Assembly (NCBI RefSeq): GCF_029212375.1
Contig: NZ_JARGNU010000008.1
Location: 89,344 to 153,343 of the forward strand
From: Zhongshania sp.
Lineage (GTDB): Bacteria > Pseudomonadota > Gammaproteobacteria > Pseudomonadales > Spongiibacteraceae
DNA: 64,000 bases
Direction of reading: 5' to 3'
Position 1 is the first letter of the stretch. Each line of letters opens with the position of its first letter. Shown here in pieces: positions 27,493 to 35,875 of the stretch. Under the pieces are notes generated by a model. That model worked only from the letters and a program-made list of their open reading frames with translations, was not told the origin of the DNA and ran no database searches. Position numbers and translations under genes: made by a program.

Positions 27493-29274
27493 ATGAAATA
27501 CGCCGCCAGCTTGTCATTGCTTTTTATCTTTGCGATAGCTTTTATATTTTTACGAGGGCCACAAGATCCACTCTTAGAAAATCAGGGCGCTTCAGAAACC
27601 CAAGCCCCAAATAAATTCGAACACCACGCGATAAACGAGCCCGCTGAGCCGCAGCGGAATGCGGTAAAGGACGAGGTCTATACATCTGCTATTAGCCTGC
27701 CAGCCCCCAAACCGGCATCTGAAAAGATGCTTGCGGAGCATTTTGCTGGCGCTCAGGCAGCGGCTGCGCATGCTAAGCAAATAAAGGAGTCCGCCATGCT
27801 GGTCAGGCAGCGATCTCATTTTATTGCGGATACGGATTTCCCAATGAGCATTGCCCCGCGAGATAGAGAAGGCTATGCCGCCAAAACCGAGAACCGCTTT
27901 TTGTCGGTGGCGCTATCGCCGCTATCCACCTTTGGGCTAGAAGTAGATTCGGCGAGTTACGCAAATATGCGTCGTCAAATCAATAACGGCCAAATCCCCG
28001 TCCCCGCTAGTGTAAGATTAGAGGAGCTGGTAAATTATTTTGATTACAACTTCTCTGCGCCAACAGGCAAGCATCCTATTGCGGTGATGTCAGATTACGC
28101 CGTAGCGCCGTGGAACCCCGCCCACCGCATTGCCATGATCGGCGTGAAGGCGGTGGACACCACCGCTAGCAGTGAGCGCGGCGCACGCATCACATTTTTA
28201 CTCGACACCTCGGGCTCTATGAATAGCCCCAATAAATTGCCGCTACTGATCCGCAGCTTTCAAACCTTGCTCTCGAATTTAAAGCAAGATGATCAGGTTG
28301 CGATTGTGACTTACGCGGGGAGTGCCGGAGTAGTATTGCCGCCCACGCCAGTTACCGAATCTAATCGTATTCAGCGGGCCTTGGCCAATCTTAGTGCAGG
28401 TGGCTCTACCGCCGGTGGTGCAGGCATTGCCTTGGCCTACGATGTTGCCCGCAAACAATTTGATAGCAAGTCGACTAACCTAGTGATTCTCGCCACCGAC
28501 GGCGACTTTAATGTTGGCGCCAGCAGCGACGGCGAGCTAAAAGCAATGATCGAGAAGCAGCGCGCCAGCGGCGTATTTCTGTCGGTGATTGGCATGGGTA
28601 CCGGCAATTACCAAGACGCGAAAATGCAGGTCTTGGCCGAGGCCGGTAACGGCGTTGCGCATTATTTGGATTCCGACGCCGAAGCCCAGCGCTTGTTTGG
28701 CTCCGAGCTAAGCCGCACCCTCCACATTGCGGCTAAAGACGTGAAAGTGCAGGTGGAGTTTAATCCAGCGGCGGTAGCGCAATACCGGCTGTTAGGCTAT
28801 GAATCTAGAGTGATGAACGCCGAAGATTTTCGGGACGACAAAAAGGACTCTGGCGAAATCGGCGCAGGCCACTCGGTGGTTGCGCTCTACGAGATCATTC
28901 CCACTGGTAACGGCACCGCGCCAGATATTGAACGTCGCTACCCAACAGTTCGCAGCAAGGGAAGTCAGGCAATGGAGTTAGGCTTTGTCAAAATTCGCTA
29001 CAAGCAGCCAGATGGCGACAAAGGCATTGAATTTGCGCATGCTATGACAACACAGGCTAAGGCGATTGAATCCGCTACCGCTGATTTGCGTTGGGCTTCA
29101 GCCGTTGCGGAGTTTAGCTTGGTACTGTCGCAGTCTGAGCATGCTGGTTCAGCCAGCTACGCGGCAGCCTTGCGCCGCGCCAGAGCGGTATTGCCGCATA
29201 TGCCAGACGACAAACGCAGCGAATTTATTGGTCTGATCGAAAGGCTTACCACTACTAGGATCGCCCAAGAGTGA
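27493..29274 (+). CDS. von Willebrand factor A domain protein (YfbK-like)
   Basis: A protein of 593 residues. An N-terminal hydrophobic segment (SLSLLFIFAIAFIFL) acts as signal anchor. A linker follows, then the YfbK-type N-domain (FGLEVDSASYANMRRQINNGQIPVPASVRLEELVNYF). The VWA domain has the MIDAS motif FLLDTSGSMNS, a conserved ATDGDFNVG and Thr/Asp metal contacts. The C-terminal DUF3520-type region follows. It is probably periplasmic and membrane-bound, binding a partner through a divalent metal. It overlaps the next gene by 4 nt (GTGA) and forms an operon with a membrane anti-sigma-like protein and an ECF sigma factor. The ATG at 27493 has GGAGA in front; an in-frame ATG four codons earlier is possible. 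Confidence 0.9.
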   Translation: MKYAASLSLLFIFAIAFIFLRGPQDPLLENQGASETQAPNKFEHHAINEPAEPQRNAVKDEVYTSAISLPAPKPASEKMLAEHFAGAQAAAAHAKQIKESAMLVRQRSHFIADTDFPMSIAPRDREGYAAKTENRFLSVALSPLSTFGLEVDSASYANMRRQINNGQIPVPASVRLEELVNYFDYNFSAPTGKHPIAVMSDYAVAPWNPAHRIAMIGVKAVDTTASSERGARITFLLDTSGSMNSPNKLPLLIRSFQTLLSNLKQDDQVAIVTYAGSAGVVLPPTPVTESNRIQRALANLSAGGSTAGGAGIALAYDVARKQFDSKSTNLVILATDGDFNVGASSDGELKAMIEKQRASGVFLSVIGMGTGNYQDAKMQVLAEAGNGVAHYLDSDAEAQRLFGSELSRTLHIAAKDVKVQVEFNPAAVAQYRLLGYESRVMNAEDFRDDKKDSGEIGAGHSVVALYEIIPTGNGTAPDIERRYPTVRSKGSQAMELGFVKIRYKQPDGDKGIEFAHAMTTQAKAIESATADLRWASAVAEFSLVLSQSEHAGSASYAAALRRARAVLPHMPDDKRSEFIGLIERLTTTRIAQE

Positions 29275-30092
29275 AAGAAAAAAATATTGAAGACTGGCTC
29301 ACCCAGCTTAAAAATCCGAGCGAGTGTGAGTCAGCTCGAGAACAAGCGGTTATGGCCGCAATCAAGTCTGGGCTGAGCGCGTCGCAGCAGTCTAGCGAGC
29401 TAGACCAGCTGGCACTGCAGCGCCTGCATCGACGTATCGAGCAAGAAGGCCTTTACCAACAAGCTAAGTATCAACAGCCTAAGGTCAAACGTGGCCGAAA
29501 TTTACATCGCTACGGCTATGCCGCGGCGGTATTGCTTGGCGTAGCGATTATGCTCGATCTGTCGGTCTTCAAGGGGCCAACACGGCAGGCGCTGCGCAGT
29601 GCAGCCGATTCGGACTCTGCGCAATTTAAGATGATGGCCGCCTCGCCACAAATGCGTAAAGACATAGCGGAAGAGGAGATGATCGAACCGAGGGCCGAGG
29701 CAATGTCTGGCGAGCAGTATCTGGCGGATGCTGCTAAAAACGAAGCGGCTGAAATGAGCAGCGCAATGGCGAAACGCGATCGCGTTGCCGCGGCGCCGCT
29801 AGCGAATGAACAACAGCAGGCTGCCCGTCAGAAAGGGGGCGTCGTCGCACACCGCCTAGTGGTAACTGACAAACAGTGGCAGGCGCTAAGCGAACTTGCC
29901 GGTGAGGGTATCTCGTTAAAACAGGGCGCCAACGCCGGTCATTGGCTATTGCAGCTTAATAGCGAAGCAGATGCGCAGCGCTGGCAGAAAGCCTTGCCAG
30001 AGTTTGAGCGGAATAAACTGTGGCCAATTGCTCAGCGAATTGATATTGAATTAGAGCTAGTCGACGCGCAGCGCGGTGACCGCAATGAATAA
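29271..30092 (+). CDS. Single-pass membrane protein, putative anti-sigma factor
   Basis: A protein of 273 residues starting at a GTG that overlaps the stop of the VWA gene. The N-terminal cytoplasmic part (1-80) is charged and helical. One membrane helix follows (YGYAAAVLLGVAIMLDLSVF, about 83-102), then a periplasmic part rich in Met, Glu and Ala. Such a layout directly before an ECF sigma gene suggests an anti-sigma factor. I see no zinc-binding ASD motif (HxxxCxxC), so this remains inference. The C-terminus (AHRLVVTDKQWQALSELAGEGISLKQG) could contact the VWA protein. Confidence 0.75.
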   Translation: MKEKNIEDWLTQLKNPSECESAREQAVMAAIKSGLSASQQSSELDQLALQRLHRRIEQEGLYQQAKYQQPKVKRGRNLHRYGYAAAVLLGVAIMLDLSVFKGPTRQALRSAADSDSAQFKMMAASPQMRKDIAEEEMIEPRAEAMSGEQYLADAAKNEAAEMSSAMAKRDRVAAAPLANEQQQAARQKGGVVAHRLVVTDKQWQALSELAGEGISLKQGANAGHWLLQLNSEADAQRWQKALPEFERNKLWPIAQRIDIELELVDAQRGDRNE

Positions 30093-30636
30093 TGCCGAGG
30101 TCGACGCGCTTATTGTGGATCTTCAGGCCGGAGGTGCCCAGCGCAAACACGCCGTAACCCAGCTCTATACAGAATTTTCTGGAAAATTTACCCGCTTCTT
30201 ACAACTCCGTGGTGTGCCAGAATCAGAGTCAGAAGACCTGATGCACGACATCTTTCTCGCTTTTATTAAACGCTGCGATGGCTTCACTCCGAGTGGGCAA
30301 GGGCGAGGGTGGCTGTGGTCAGTTGTGCGCTCAAAATTGGCGGATCGCTACCGACAAGCGAGTAAAGAAAATACAGAAACCTATGACGATAACTGGGAGA
30401 TCGAATCTGGAAACTACGACGAAGCGCGGCTGCAAGCCTGTATCGCCGGCCAAATGTCGGTGTTTACCCGAGACTACCCCGAAGGCGCCCAAGCACTGTC
30501 GTGGGTGATTGATGATGAACTAGACCTGCGCTCAGTAGCAGAATTACTCGGCCGCAGTTACGGCGCTACCCGAGAATTTATGTCGCAAATAAGGTCGCGG
30601 TTACGAGCCTATATAGACCAGTGTTTGGTGGGGTGA
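30085..30636 (+). CDS. ECF-type RNA polymerase sigma factor
   Basis: A protein of 183 residues. Region 2 is near residues 20-95, with DLMHDIFLAFIKRCDGF (2.1/2.2) and WLWSVVRSKLADRYRQASKEN (2.3/2.4). Region 4 is near 140-180 (LDLRSVAELLGRSYGATREFMSQIRSRLRAYI). The ATG at 30085 overlaps the preceding stop by 8 nt (ATGAATAA), indicating translational coupling. It is placed last in a three-gene operon after the VWA and anti-sigma-like genes, the reverse of the common sigma-first order. The signal and regulon are unknown. A weak OxyR-like site in front of the operon hints at oxidative stress. Confidence 0.88.
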   Translation: MNNAEVDALIVDLQAGGAQRKHAVTQLYTEFSGKFTRFLQLRGVPESESEDLMHDIFLAFIKRCDGFTPSGQGRGWLWSVVRSKLADRYRQASKENTETYDDNWEIESGNYDEARLQACIAGQMSVFTRDYPEGAQALSWVIDDELDLRSVAELLGRSYGATREFMSQIRSRLRAYIDQCLVG

Positions 30637-30683
30637 ACAATCGAGAATGTATAAATGCGCCGCTGTTTTGGGTGTTACTCGTG

Positions 30684-30711
30684 TTGACGGTGTTGCGCAA
30701 CGTGCTACACT
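30684..30711 (+). promoter_or_regulatory. higBA promoter with palindromic operator
   Basis: -35 TTGACG (30684-30689) and -10 TACACT (30706-30711) are spaced 16 bp apart. The spacer holds the perfect palindrome GTTGCGCAAC (30692-30701), a natural site for HigA repression. The expected transcription start (about 30718) coincides with the higB ATG and no Shine-Dalgarno is present, so the toxin mRNA is probably leaderless. Confidence 0.6.
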
Positions 30712-30717
30712 CTACGC

Positions 30718-30996
30718 ATGATCAAATCATTCAAGCACAAAGGCCTAGAAAAGTTCTACAACACCGGAACTAAAAAGGGCATTCAAGCTACTCACGCCAC
30801 CAAGCTAAGGATGCGGCTCGCGGCTTTAGATACTGCCCATTGTATTGAAGATTTGGACATCCCAGGTTACCGGTTGCACGCGTTAAAAGGTAGCCGAAAA
30901 GGCCTGTGGTCTATCACCGTAAATGGTAACTGGCGTGTAACTTTTGAGTTTGTAGAAGGCCATGTTTATATCGTTAATTATGAGGATTATCACTAA
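30718..30996 (+). CDS. higB: HigB-type mRNA interferase toxin
   Basis: A protein of 92 residues in the RelE/HigB fold. The start FKHKGLEKFYNTGTKKGI and the C-terminal core LKGSRKGLWSITVNGNWRVTFEF with YIVNYEDYH are those of HigB, a ribosome-dependent endoribonuclease. The toxin-first order and the overlap of its stop with the antitoxin start (TAATG) are typical of higBA. The promoter lies immediately upstream and translation is probably leaderless. Confidence 0.93.
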   Translation: MIKSFKHKGLEKFYNTGTKKGIQATHATKLRMRLAALDTAHCIEDLDIPGYRLHALKGSRKGLWSITVNGNWRVTFEFVEGHVYIVNYEDYH

Positions 30997-31289
30997 TGAG
31001 TATGCATAACCCCCCTCATCCAGGTGAGTTTATTCAAGCAACTTACATGGAGCCATTTGATATTAGCTGCCGCAATCTTGCAAAACATCTTGATGTAGCG
31101 GCCTCTACTCTTAATCGAGTCATTAAGGGTCAGAGTGGTATCAGTCCGGAAATGGCGCTAAGGCTTTCTAAAGCTTTGGGTCGTAGCCCAGAAAGCTGGC
31201 TTGCCATGCAGGATAACTACGATTTGGCACTTGCTAAAAAGCAGACAAAGCTGACCAACGTCTTCCCCCTTGACCTAAGTGCTGCGTAA
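30996..31289 (+). CDS. higA: HigA-type XRE antitoxin
   Basis: A protein of 97 residues. It starts MHNPPHPGEFI, a hallmark of the HigA family. The Xre HTH (about 20-75) has CRNLAKHLDVAASTLNRVIKGQSGISPEMALRLSKALGRSPESW. It binds HigB and should repress the operon through the palindrome at 30692. The stop codon (TAA) lies at the start of the attC-like hairpin at 31284, as in integron cassettes. Confidence 0.93.
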   Translation: MSMHNPPHPGEFIQATYMEPFDISCRNLAKHLDVAASTLNRVIKGQSGISPEMALRLSKALGRSPESWLAMQDNYDLALAKKQTKLTNVFPLDLSAA

Positions 31290-31350
31290 CAAGGCCGTCA
31301 ATTTGACCACCTTACGCTGCGCTTCAGTCAGCAAATTTTGGTGGCGTTGA
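31284..31350 (+). other. attC-like imperfect hairpin after higA
   Basis: GCGTAACAAGGC at the higA stop and GGTGGCGTTGATG at the far end form an imperfect long stem: GTAAC with GTT, GCC with GGC, and CAATTTG with CAAATTTTG. The loop-side sequence CTTACGCTGCGCTTCAG is like those in integron attC sites. The right box GTTGATG only partly fits GTTRRRY. No integrase gene is in the window. The rest of 31290-31530 holds no gene. Confidence 0.35.
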
Positions 31351-31484
31351 TGCTGTGTAACAACTTCCAGACTTCCATCTAGTTCGCGATTTTTTACGGC
31401 CCGCTTTTTAAACAGTACCAGCCAACATCAGCACTAATCCCAAACCGAAATAGTCACTTAGCGCGTCTATAAATATATCCACAA

Positions 31485-31516
31485 AAAAGGCGAGGGCCCG
31501 CGAGCGCTCGCCTTTT
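31485..31516 (-). terminator. Terminator of the small secreted protein gene
   Basis: AAAAGGCGAG and CTCGCCTTTT (31485-31494 and 31507-31516) form a 10-bp stem with A and T tracts on both sides. It lies 15 nt after the stop of the minus-strand gene at 31531 and can also stop plus-strand transcription from higBA. Confidence 0.8.
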
Positions 31517-31530
31517 AAATGCTTAACCGT

Positions 31531-31824
31531 TTAACCTAGCTTTTCAATGCTGAGTACCTCTTGGGTTTTTGCATCTATAAAGCATTCTGCGCGGTAGTTT
31601 GCTTGGTCTTTCGGCAATACTAACAGTTGTACTTTGCGGGAGTTTGATGGCCCGCTAATGCCTTTGAAACGCGTGCGGGTAGTGTCGTCATTTTCGCTGA
31701 ATTTTTCCATGGTGCTATTTTTGCACGCGGCAACCAAGTCTTTGGTGGCTTCGCCGGCATGGGCGCTATTTAGTGCGCCGATGACTAGACCAAAGGTAAG
31801 CAGTATGTGTTGGATTGTTTTCAT
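31531..31824 (-). CDS. Small secreted protein of unknown function
   Basis: A protein of 97 residues with a clear Sec signal peptide (MKTIQHILLTFGLVIGALNSAHA, cleavage after AHA near residue 23). The mature part of about 74 residues has two Cys (AACKNS and AECFID) that could form a disulfide, and charged beta-like sequence. I do not recognise the family. It is divergent from a LysR regulator gene (140-bp gap), which may control it. Confidence 0.75.
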   Translation of the reverse strand: MKTIQHILLTFGLVIGALNSAHAGEATKDLVAACKNSTMEKFSENDDTTRTRFKGISGPSNSRKVQLLVLPKDQANYRAECFIDAKTQEVLSIEKLG

Positions 31825-31962
31825 GATGGCATTCTCTTGTCAGTGTGGTTTCTGCTGTGGCAGGTAATTTGGTAACAATTTGTTTTGTATTGGTAACGTG
31901 GCCAGTGTAGGTTGTGCGTATATAATGGTAAATAGCCAAAAACACACATGTATGGTGCAAAT

Positions 31963-32850
31963 ATGCAGGCGATGGATTGGAGTGATGTGCATTACTGCTT
32001 GGCAGTGATCCAAGAGGGTTCGGTGACAGCCGCGGCGAAGAAGCTGGGTGTTAATCACACCACGGTGTCTCGGCGTATAAGCGCGTTGGAGAAAACCCTG
32101 CACGCGTCTTTGTTTGATCGCTCTACCTCGGGTTGGTCGGTGACCCCAGTGGGGGAGTCTATTCTGCCCAATCTGGAGCAGATGCAAGAGGCCGCGAGCG
32201 CCATAGAGCGCAGTGTGCATGCCGACCGTAAGGACCTTAGCGGCACGCTGCGGATTACGGCGCTGGATGTGTGTATTCAGCGCATTTTGTTGCCGGGCCT
32301 GAAAGCCTTCGGCGAAAAATACCCCAGTATTCATGTGGAATTATTGGCGTCGGAAGAAGCCTTGGATTTGTCGGTGCATGCGGCGGATATTGCTTTTCGC
32401 ACTACCAATAATCCGCCGCCGAATGTGGTCGGCAAGAAAATAGCTAATTTCAATTATGGGGTTTATGCCACTAAAAGCGCGTGGGAAGACTATATGGCGG
32501 GGCGCGGCGATGTGGGCGCCATTTCGTGGATGTTAGACGGTAAGGCAATTCCCGAATGGCTGCGGCAAAGCTACCCCGATATGCCGATTCGCTATCGCTC
32601 TAACTCTTTGAATGTGATTTATGATTTGGTTAGGCAGGGCAGCGGTTTTGGTGAAATACCCTGTTCGCTGGGTAATAGTGATCCCGATTTAGTAAAAATT
32701 CCGGCGCAGGGTGTTATGGAGCCGATGGGTTTTTGGTTGCTGACGAATCTCGATTTGCGCACCACGGCCAGAATTCGAATCTTTCGCGACTTTATGCTGG
32801 ACTATCTGCAGCCCTTAGTTGAGCGATTCGAGTCGCAGTCTGCTTTGTGA
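31963..32850 (+). CDS. LysR-family transcriptional regulator
   Basis: A protein of about 295 residues. The N-terminal winged HTH is MDWSDVHYCLAVIQEGSVTAAAKKLGVNHTTVSRRISALEKTLHASLFDR, and the substrate-binding region follows from about 90. The NHTTVSRRI recognition helix is typical of the CrgA/AaeR-like clade. Three in-frame ATGs (31948, 31963, 31972) are possible; none has a strong ribosome site. It is divergent from the small secreted protein gene and convergent with the LuxR gene. Targets unknown. Confidence 0.88.
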   Translation: MQAMDWSDVHYCLAVIQEGSVTAAAKKLGVNHTTVSRRISALEKTLHASLFDRSTSGWSVTPVGESILPNLEQMQEAASAIERSVHADRKDLSGTLRITALDVCIQRILLPGLKAFGEKYPSIHVELLASEEALDLSVHAADIAFRTTNNPPPNVVGKKIANFNYGVYATKSAWEDYMAGRGDVGAISWMLDGKAIPEWLRQSYPDMPIRYRSNSLNVIYDLVRQGSGFGEIPCSLGNSDPDLVKIPAQGVMEPMGFWLLTNLDLRTTARIRIFRDFMLDYLQPLVERFESQSAL

Positions 32851-32872
32851 GGTATTTTATTTAAAAGTAATG

Positions 32873-33991
32873 TTAAACGATATCTACTTGGGTTCTGGCT
32901 AGCGATGCCATGACTTTGCTGAGTAACTCTGGTTGCGAGCGCACCCCAATTTTTGAGTAAATCGCTTTAAGGTGCGAGCGTATGGTGCTTTCTTTTACGC
33001 CCATGGCCTCGGCTATTTCTTTAACAACTAGGCCCTTGCATAGCAAGCGAGTAACGCCTGCTTCTGTGCTTGTTAAATGATATAAAATTTCCAGTCCCGC
33101 CAAATCAATATCCACATTGGCGTCGATATTTTTTATTTGCAGGAGTACGCCAAGCTCCTCTGTTCCGGGAATAAGGCCGGGTAGTAGATGTGGTTCTACA
33201 CTGATTTGATACTGGTCGGTACGTGCATAATTGCGGCAGGATGCTGAGCGGTTATCGGTAAAATCCTGCAAGTTACCCATAAGTTGGTCAATGGTGTTAC
33301 GCAACTTATGGGGCCGAAAAAATAATTTTCCTGCAGATATACACGCCACGTCTTGGCGTAGCAATTCTTCTGCTAAGTCATTTTGAGAAATGATGTGGGC
33401 GTCTGAACGCAGCAGATAAGCTGCACAGTCTATGATATTGGTGATCGAGTCGAAGCCGCTTTGTAATGATTCTAAGGCAATATTGCGTTTGTAAATCGCC
33501 AGCGCATTTTGTAAGTGGGGAACAAAGAGGTTGAGGGTTTCAAGTTCGTCGCTGCGGAAGGGCTTGTGTTGATGGCCGCGCTGAATGGTGACGCGAAATG
33601 CGTGGCCAATTTTTGGATCTTCGATGTAGGCGCCACAGGCATAGCGGATATCTAAAGGTTTGGTGTAGTCAGCGTAAAATTCTGAAGACAGAAAATGCCT
33701 ATCTGGCACCGCATCACTGCTATGAAACTGAAAGGGTGAATACTTGGTCATGGCCTCTGCCCAGACGTCGGTGTGAATATAGTGCTCGCCGTAGACTTGC
33801 AGCTCGTCATCGTTCAAATGCCGTGATAAAACGATGTCGGTCGCGTGGGTTTGAATTTCTTCAAACATCAGTGTTGTGGAGCGCGACGGAATTTCGGTCT
33901 CTAACATGGTAAAAAAAGCCATCCATCCGTCGGCTTGGTGGGCGTGTCGATAAAGCTCGCCAATTAGCTGTGATAATTTACTGCTCTGCAT
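32873..33991 (-). CDS. LuxR-family transcriptional regulator
   Basis: A protein of 372 residues. The C-terminal LuxR HTH (about 300-365) has LTSTEAGVTRLLCKGLVVKEIAEAMGVKESTIRSHLKAIYSKIG. The N-terminal 280 residues are cytoplasmic and not a receiver domain; they resemble the GAF/PAS-like sensing region of stand-alone LuxR proteins (FRVTIQRGHQHKPFRSDELETLNLFVPHLQNAL). It is divergent from the TSP3 lipoprotein gene across 316 bp. A CCCCCC-N6-GGGG palindrome lies 72 nt upstream of its start, like those at the two-component system at 13 kb. The ligand is unknown. Confidence 0.9.
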   Translation of the reverse strand: MQSSKLSQLIGELYRHAHQADGWMAFFTMLETEIPSRSTTLMFEEIQTHATDIVLSRHLNDDELQVYGEHYIHTDVWAEAMTKYSPFQFHSSDAVPDRHFLSSEFYADYTKPLDIRYACGAYIEDPKIGHAFRVTIQRGHQHKPFRSDELETLNLFVPHLQNALAIYKRNIALESLQSGFDSITNIIDCAAYLLRSDAHIISQNDLAEELLRQDVACISAGKLFFRPHKLRNTIDQLMGNLQDFTDNRSASCRNYARTDQYQISVEPHLLPGLIPGTEELGVLLQIKNIDANVDIDLAGLEILYHLTSTEAGVTRLLCKGLVVKEIAEAMGVKESTIRSHLKAIYSKIGVRSQPELLSKVMASLARTQVDIV

Positions 33992-34063
33992 TATTTATTG
34001 TTGGCTGTCCCCACAACTTTTAACTCACTTCCTGGGGGTCGCTACAGCTGCTGTCCGTTGCAT

Positions 34064-34079
34064 CCCCCCAATCTAGGGG
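34064..34079. promoter_or_regulatory. C6-N6-G4 palindrome, candidate LuxR-type operator
   Basis: CCCCCCAATCTAGGGG has the same 6-nt centre spacing as the elements at 13093 and 13919. GTTAAAT and AAACTAT, -10-like, follow within 15 nt. It lies in the promoter gap between the LuxR gene and the TSP3 lipoprotein gene, in a 316-bp stretch with no other gene. Confidence 0.45.
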
Positions 34080-34307
34080 AGGCGTTAAATAAACTATACC
34101 GTTAGATTATCGCGTGAGCAATTCTAGCTGGCATTGAGGGGGCTTGTTGGTACACAGGGAAGTGTAAACATCTTGATGATGCTGGCTTGATAAGTGGAGG
34201 GACGGATATGCTGCTTAGGCAGCGCTCAAAGCAAGGATGCTACCCCTCATACAACGATAAAGAGCGTAGATTTAGCGATCTACGCAGCGCGTACCAAGGG
34301 TAGACGT

Positions 34308-35822
34308 ATGGAAGCAATATTAAAGAAACCAGCCAATACACGCTTGCTGAGTGTCACATTGTCATCGGTGTTGTTAGTGGCCTGTGGCGGCGGTGGAGGT
34401 GGCGGTTCTGCCGCGAATAATGGCATTGATGTTTCCGGAACCCCCGTTAAGGGGCCGATGGTGAATGCCGATGTGCTGGCCTATCGCTACAGCGCGAGTG
34501 GCACTCTATTGAAAGGCAGCTTGTTGGCGAGTGGCACAACCAATGCGCAAGCCAATATCGCTGGTTTGCGTATCCCTAGCGATTATAGCGGCCCCGTTAT
34601 TATTGAAGTTCAGGCAAACCAGCAAACGAGCGATTTAAATACCGGTTTAACGCCAGCGATATCGGTATTTCGAACAGTAGTTGCGAGCCCAGATGTATTG
34701 GCCGCTGGGCCGATTTACCCATCGCCACTCACCTCGCTTGCTTATGAACTGGCCGTTAGCAATGCCGACTCGGCTGCATACGGTGGCGATGGCGACGGCA
34801 GTATTAGTGAAGTTGAGTTTAGCAATGCCTTTGGCTTGGCCTCACAAAAAGTACTTGCAACTTTGGGCTTTGGTTTAGCAATAGACACCGATCTTAACAC
34901 CACCCCGCCATTGTTAACCGCAGCAACGACAAGCTCGGCCGCGCAGGTACAGGCAATTACTTATCGCGGGGCGATCGAAGCGCTGAGCGCGATATTAATC
35001 ACTATGAAAGACGATGCGATTGCCAATAATGCGGCCTCTCAGCAAACCACCGATTCGCTGTTGGCTGCACTTGCTGCCGACCTAGGTGATGACGTAATAG
35101 ATGGCGCAGCAGGGAGTGAGGCAATTTCGGCTTTCGCCGATATCAGTGATTTGCTTGCTTTAGTCACGGTGGACCCCGCCACACTAAAGGTGCCGGGCAC
35201 TGAAATTTCAATTGCTGATATTGAATCTGTGCTGGTGGCTGAGCAGAGCGCAACGGGTTCTGCGGTAGACAGTTCGGCTATTGCTGCCGGAACGGTTACT
35301 GCTAACCCTGAACCCGCAAAGGCGTCACCAGACGTAGATGCTGATGGGATACCAGATAGCATTGATAATTGCGTGTCTGTGGGCAATCCCGAGCAAGGGG
35401 ATCTTGATGAGGATGGTGTAGGTGATGTTTGTGATGCCGATCGCGACGGTGACGACGTAGCCAATGCCGATGACGACTTTCCTAACGATGCCAGTGAATC
35501 AGTCGACACCGACCAAGATGGCATTGGCAATAACGCAGACCTAGATGATGACGGTGATGAAGTCCCAGACGTTGACGATGCCTTCCCTCTTGATGAAAGT
35601 GAATCGGTGGACTCCGACAACGATGGCCAGGGAGACAATACTGATACCGATCTAGATGGCGATGGCGTTGAAAATAGTGTGGATAACTGTCCCGTCACAG
35701 CCAATGAAGATCAGGCCGACAGTGATGATGACGATGTGGGTGACGTCTGCGACACCCCAGATCCACAGCCGTCTGCGGCGGTGTGGGGCAGCTTCAACTG
35801 GGATGATGCGAACTGGCAGTAG
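34308..35822 (+). CDS. Lipoprotein with thrombospondin type 3 (calcium-binding) repeats
   Basis: A protein of 504 residues. The ATG at 34308 gives a lipoprotein signal with lipobox LLVACGGG (Cys about residue 26) followed by a Gly/Ser tether. The middle (40-330) is low in charge and Ala/Ser-rich, with no domain I recognise. The C-terminal 150 residues are very acidic, with repeated DxDxDGxxD units (DADGIPDSIDNC, DEDGVGDVCDADRDGDD, DNDGQGDNTDTDLDGDGV), the thrombospondin type 3 calcium-binding repeat. It ends in WGSFNWDDANWQ. It is surface or periplasmic and probably structural or adhesive. An upstream open frame to 34194 lacks a signal and was not used. It is divergent from the LuxR gene, its likely regulator. 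Confidence 0.85.
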   Translation: MEAILKKPANTRLLSVTLSSVLLVACGGGGGGGSAANNGIDVSGTPVKGPMVNADVLAYRYSASGTLLKGSLLASGTTNAQANIAGLRIPSDYSGPVIIEVQANQQTSDLNTGLTPAISVFRTVVASPDVLAAGPIYPSPLTSLAYELAVSNADSAAYGGDGDGSISEVEFSNAFGLASQKVLATLGFGLAIDTDLNTTPPLLTAATTSSAAQVQAITYRGAIEALSAILITMKDDAIANNAASQQTTDSLLAALAADLGDDVIDGAAGSEAISAFADISDLLALVTVDPATLKVPGTEISIADIESVLVAEQSATGSAVDSSAIAAGTVTANPEPAKASPDVDADGIPDSIDNCVSVGNPEQGDLDEDGVGDVCDADRDGDDVANADDDFPNDASESVDTDQDGIGNNADLDDDGDEVPDVDDAFPLDESESVDSDNDGQGDNTDTDLDGDGVENSVDNCPVTANEDQADSDDDDVGDVCDTPDPQPSAAVWGSFNWDDANWQ

Positions 35823-35875
35823 CTTCGCCTCGGATTATTTAGACACTCGTTAACGATTTTTTAGAGGAAGATAAA

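Noticed and set aside
34194-34307. Upstream extension of the TSP3 lipoprotein frame
   Set aside because: The longer start would put 38 residues before the lipoprotein signal; the ATG at 34308 gives a proper signal and lipobox.
35039-35704. 221-codon Ser-rich open frame on the minus strand
   Set aside because: It is the antisense of the Asp/Gly-rich TSP3 repeats, where low complexity keeps the opposite strand open.
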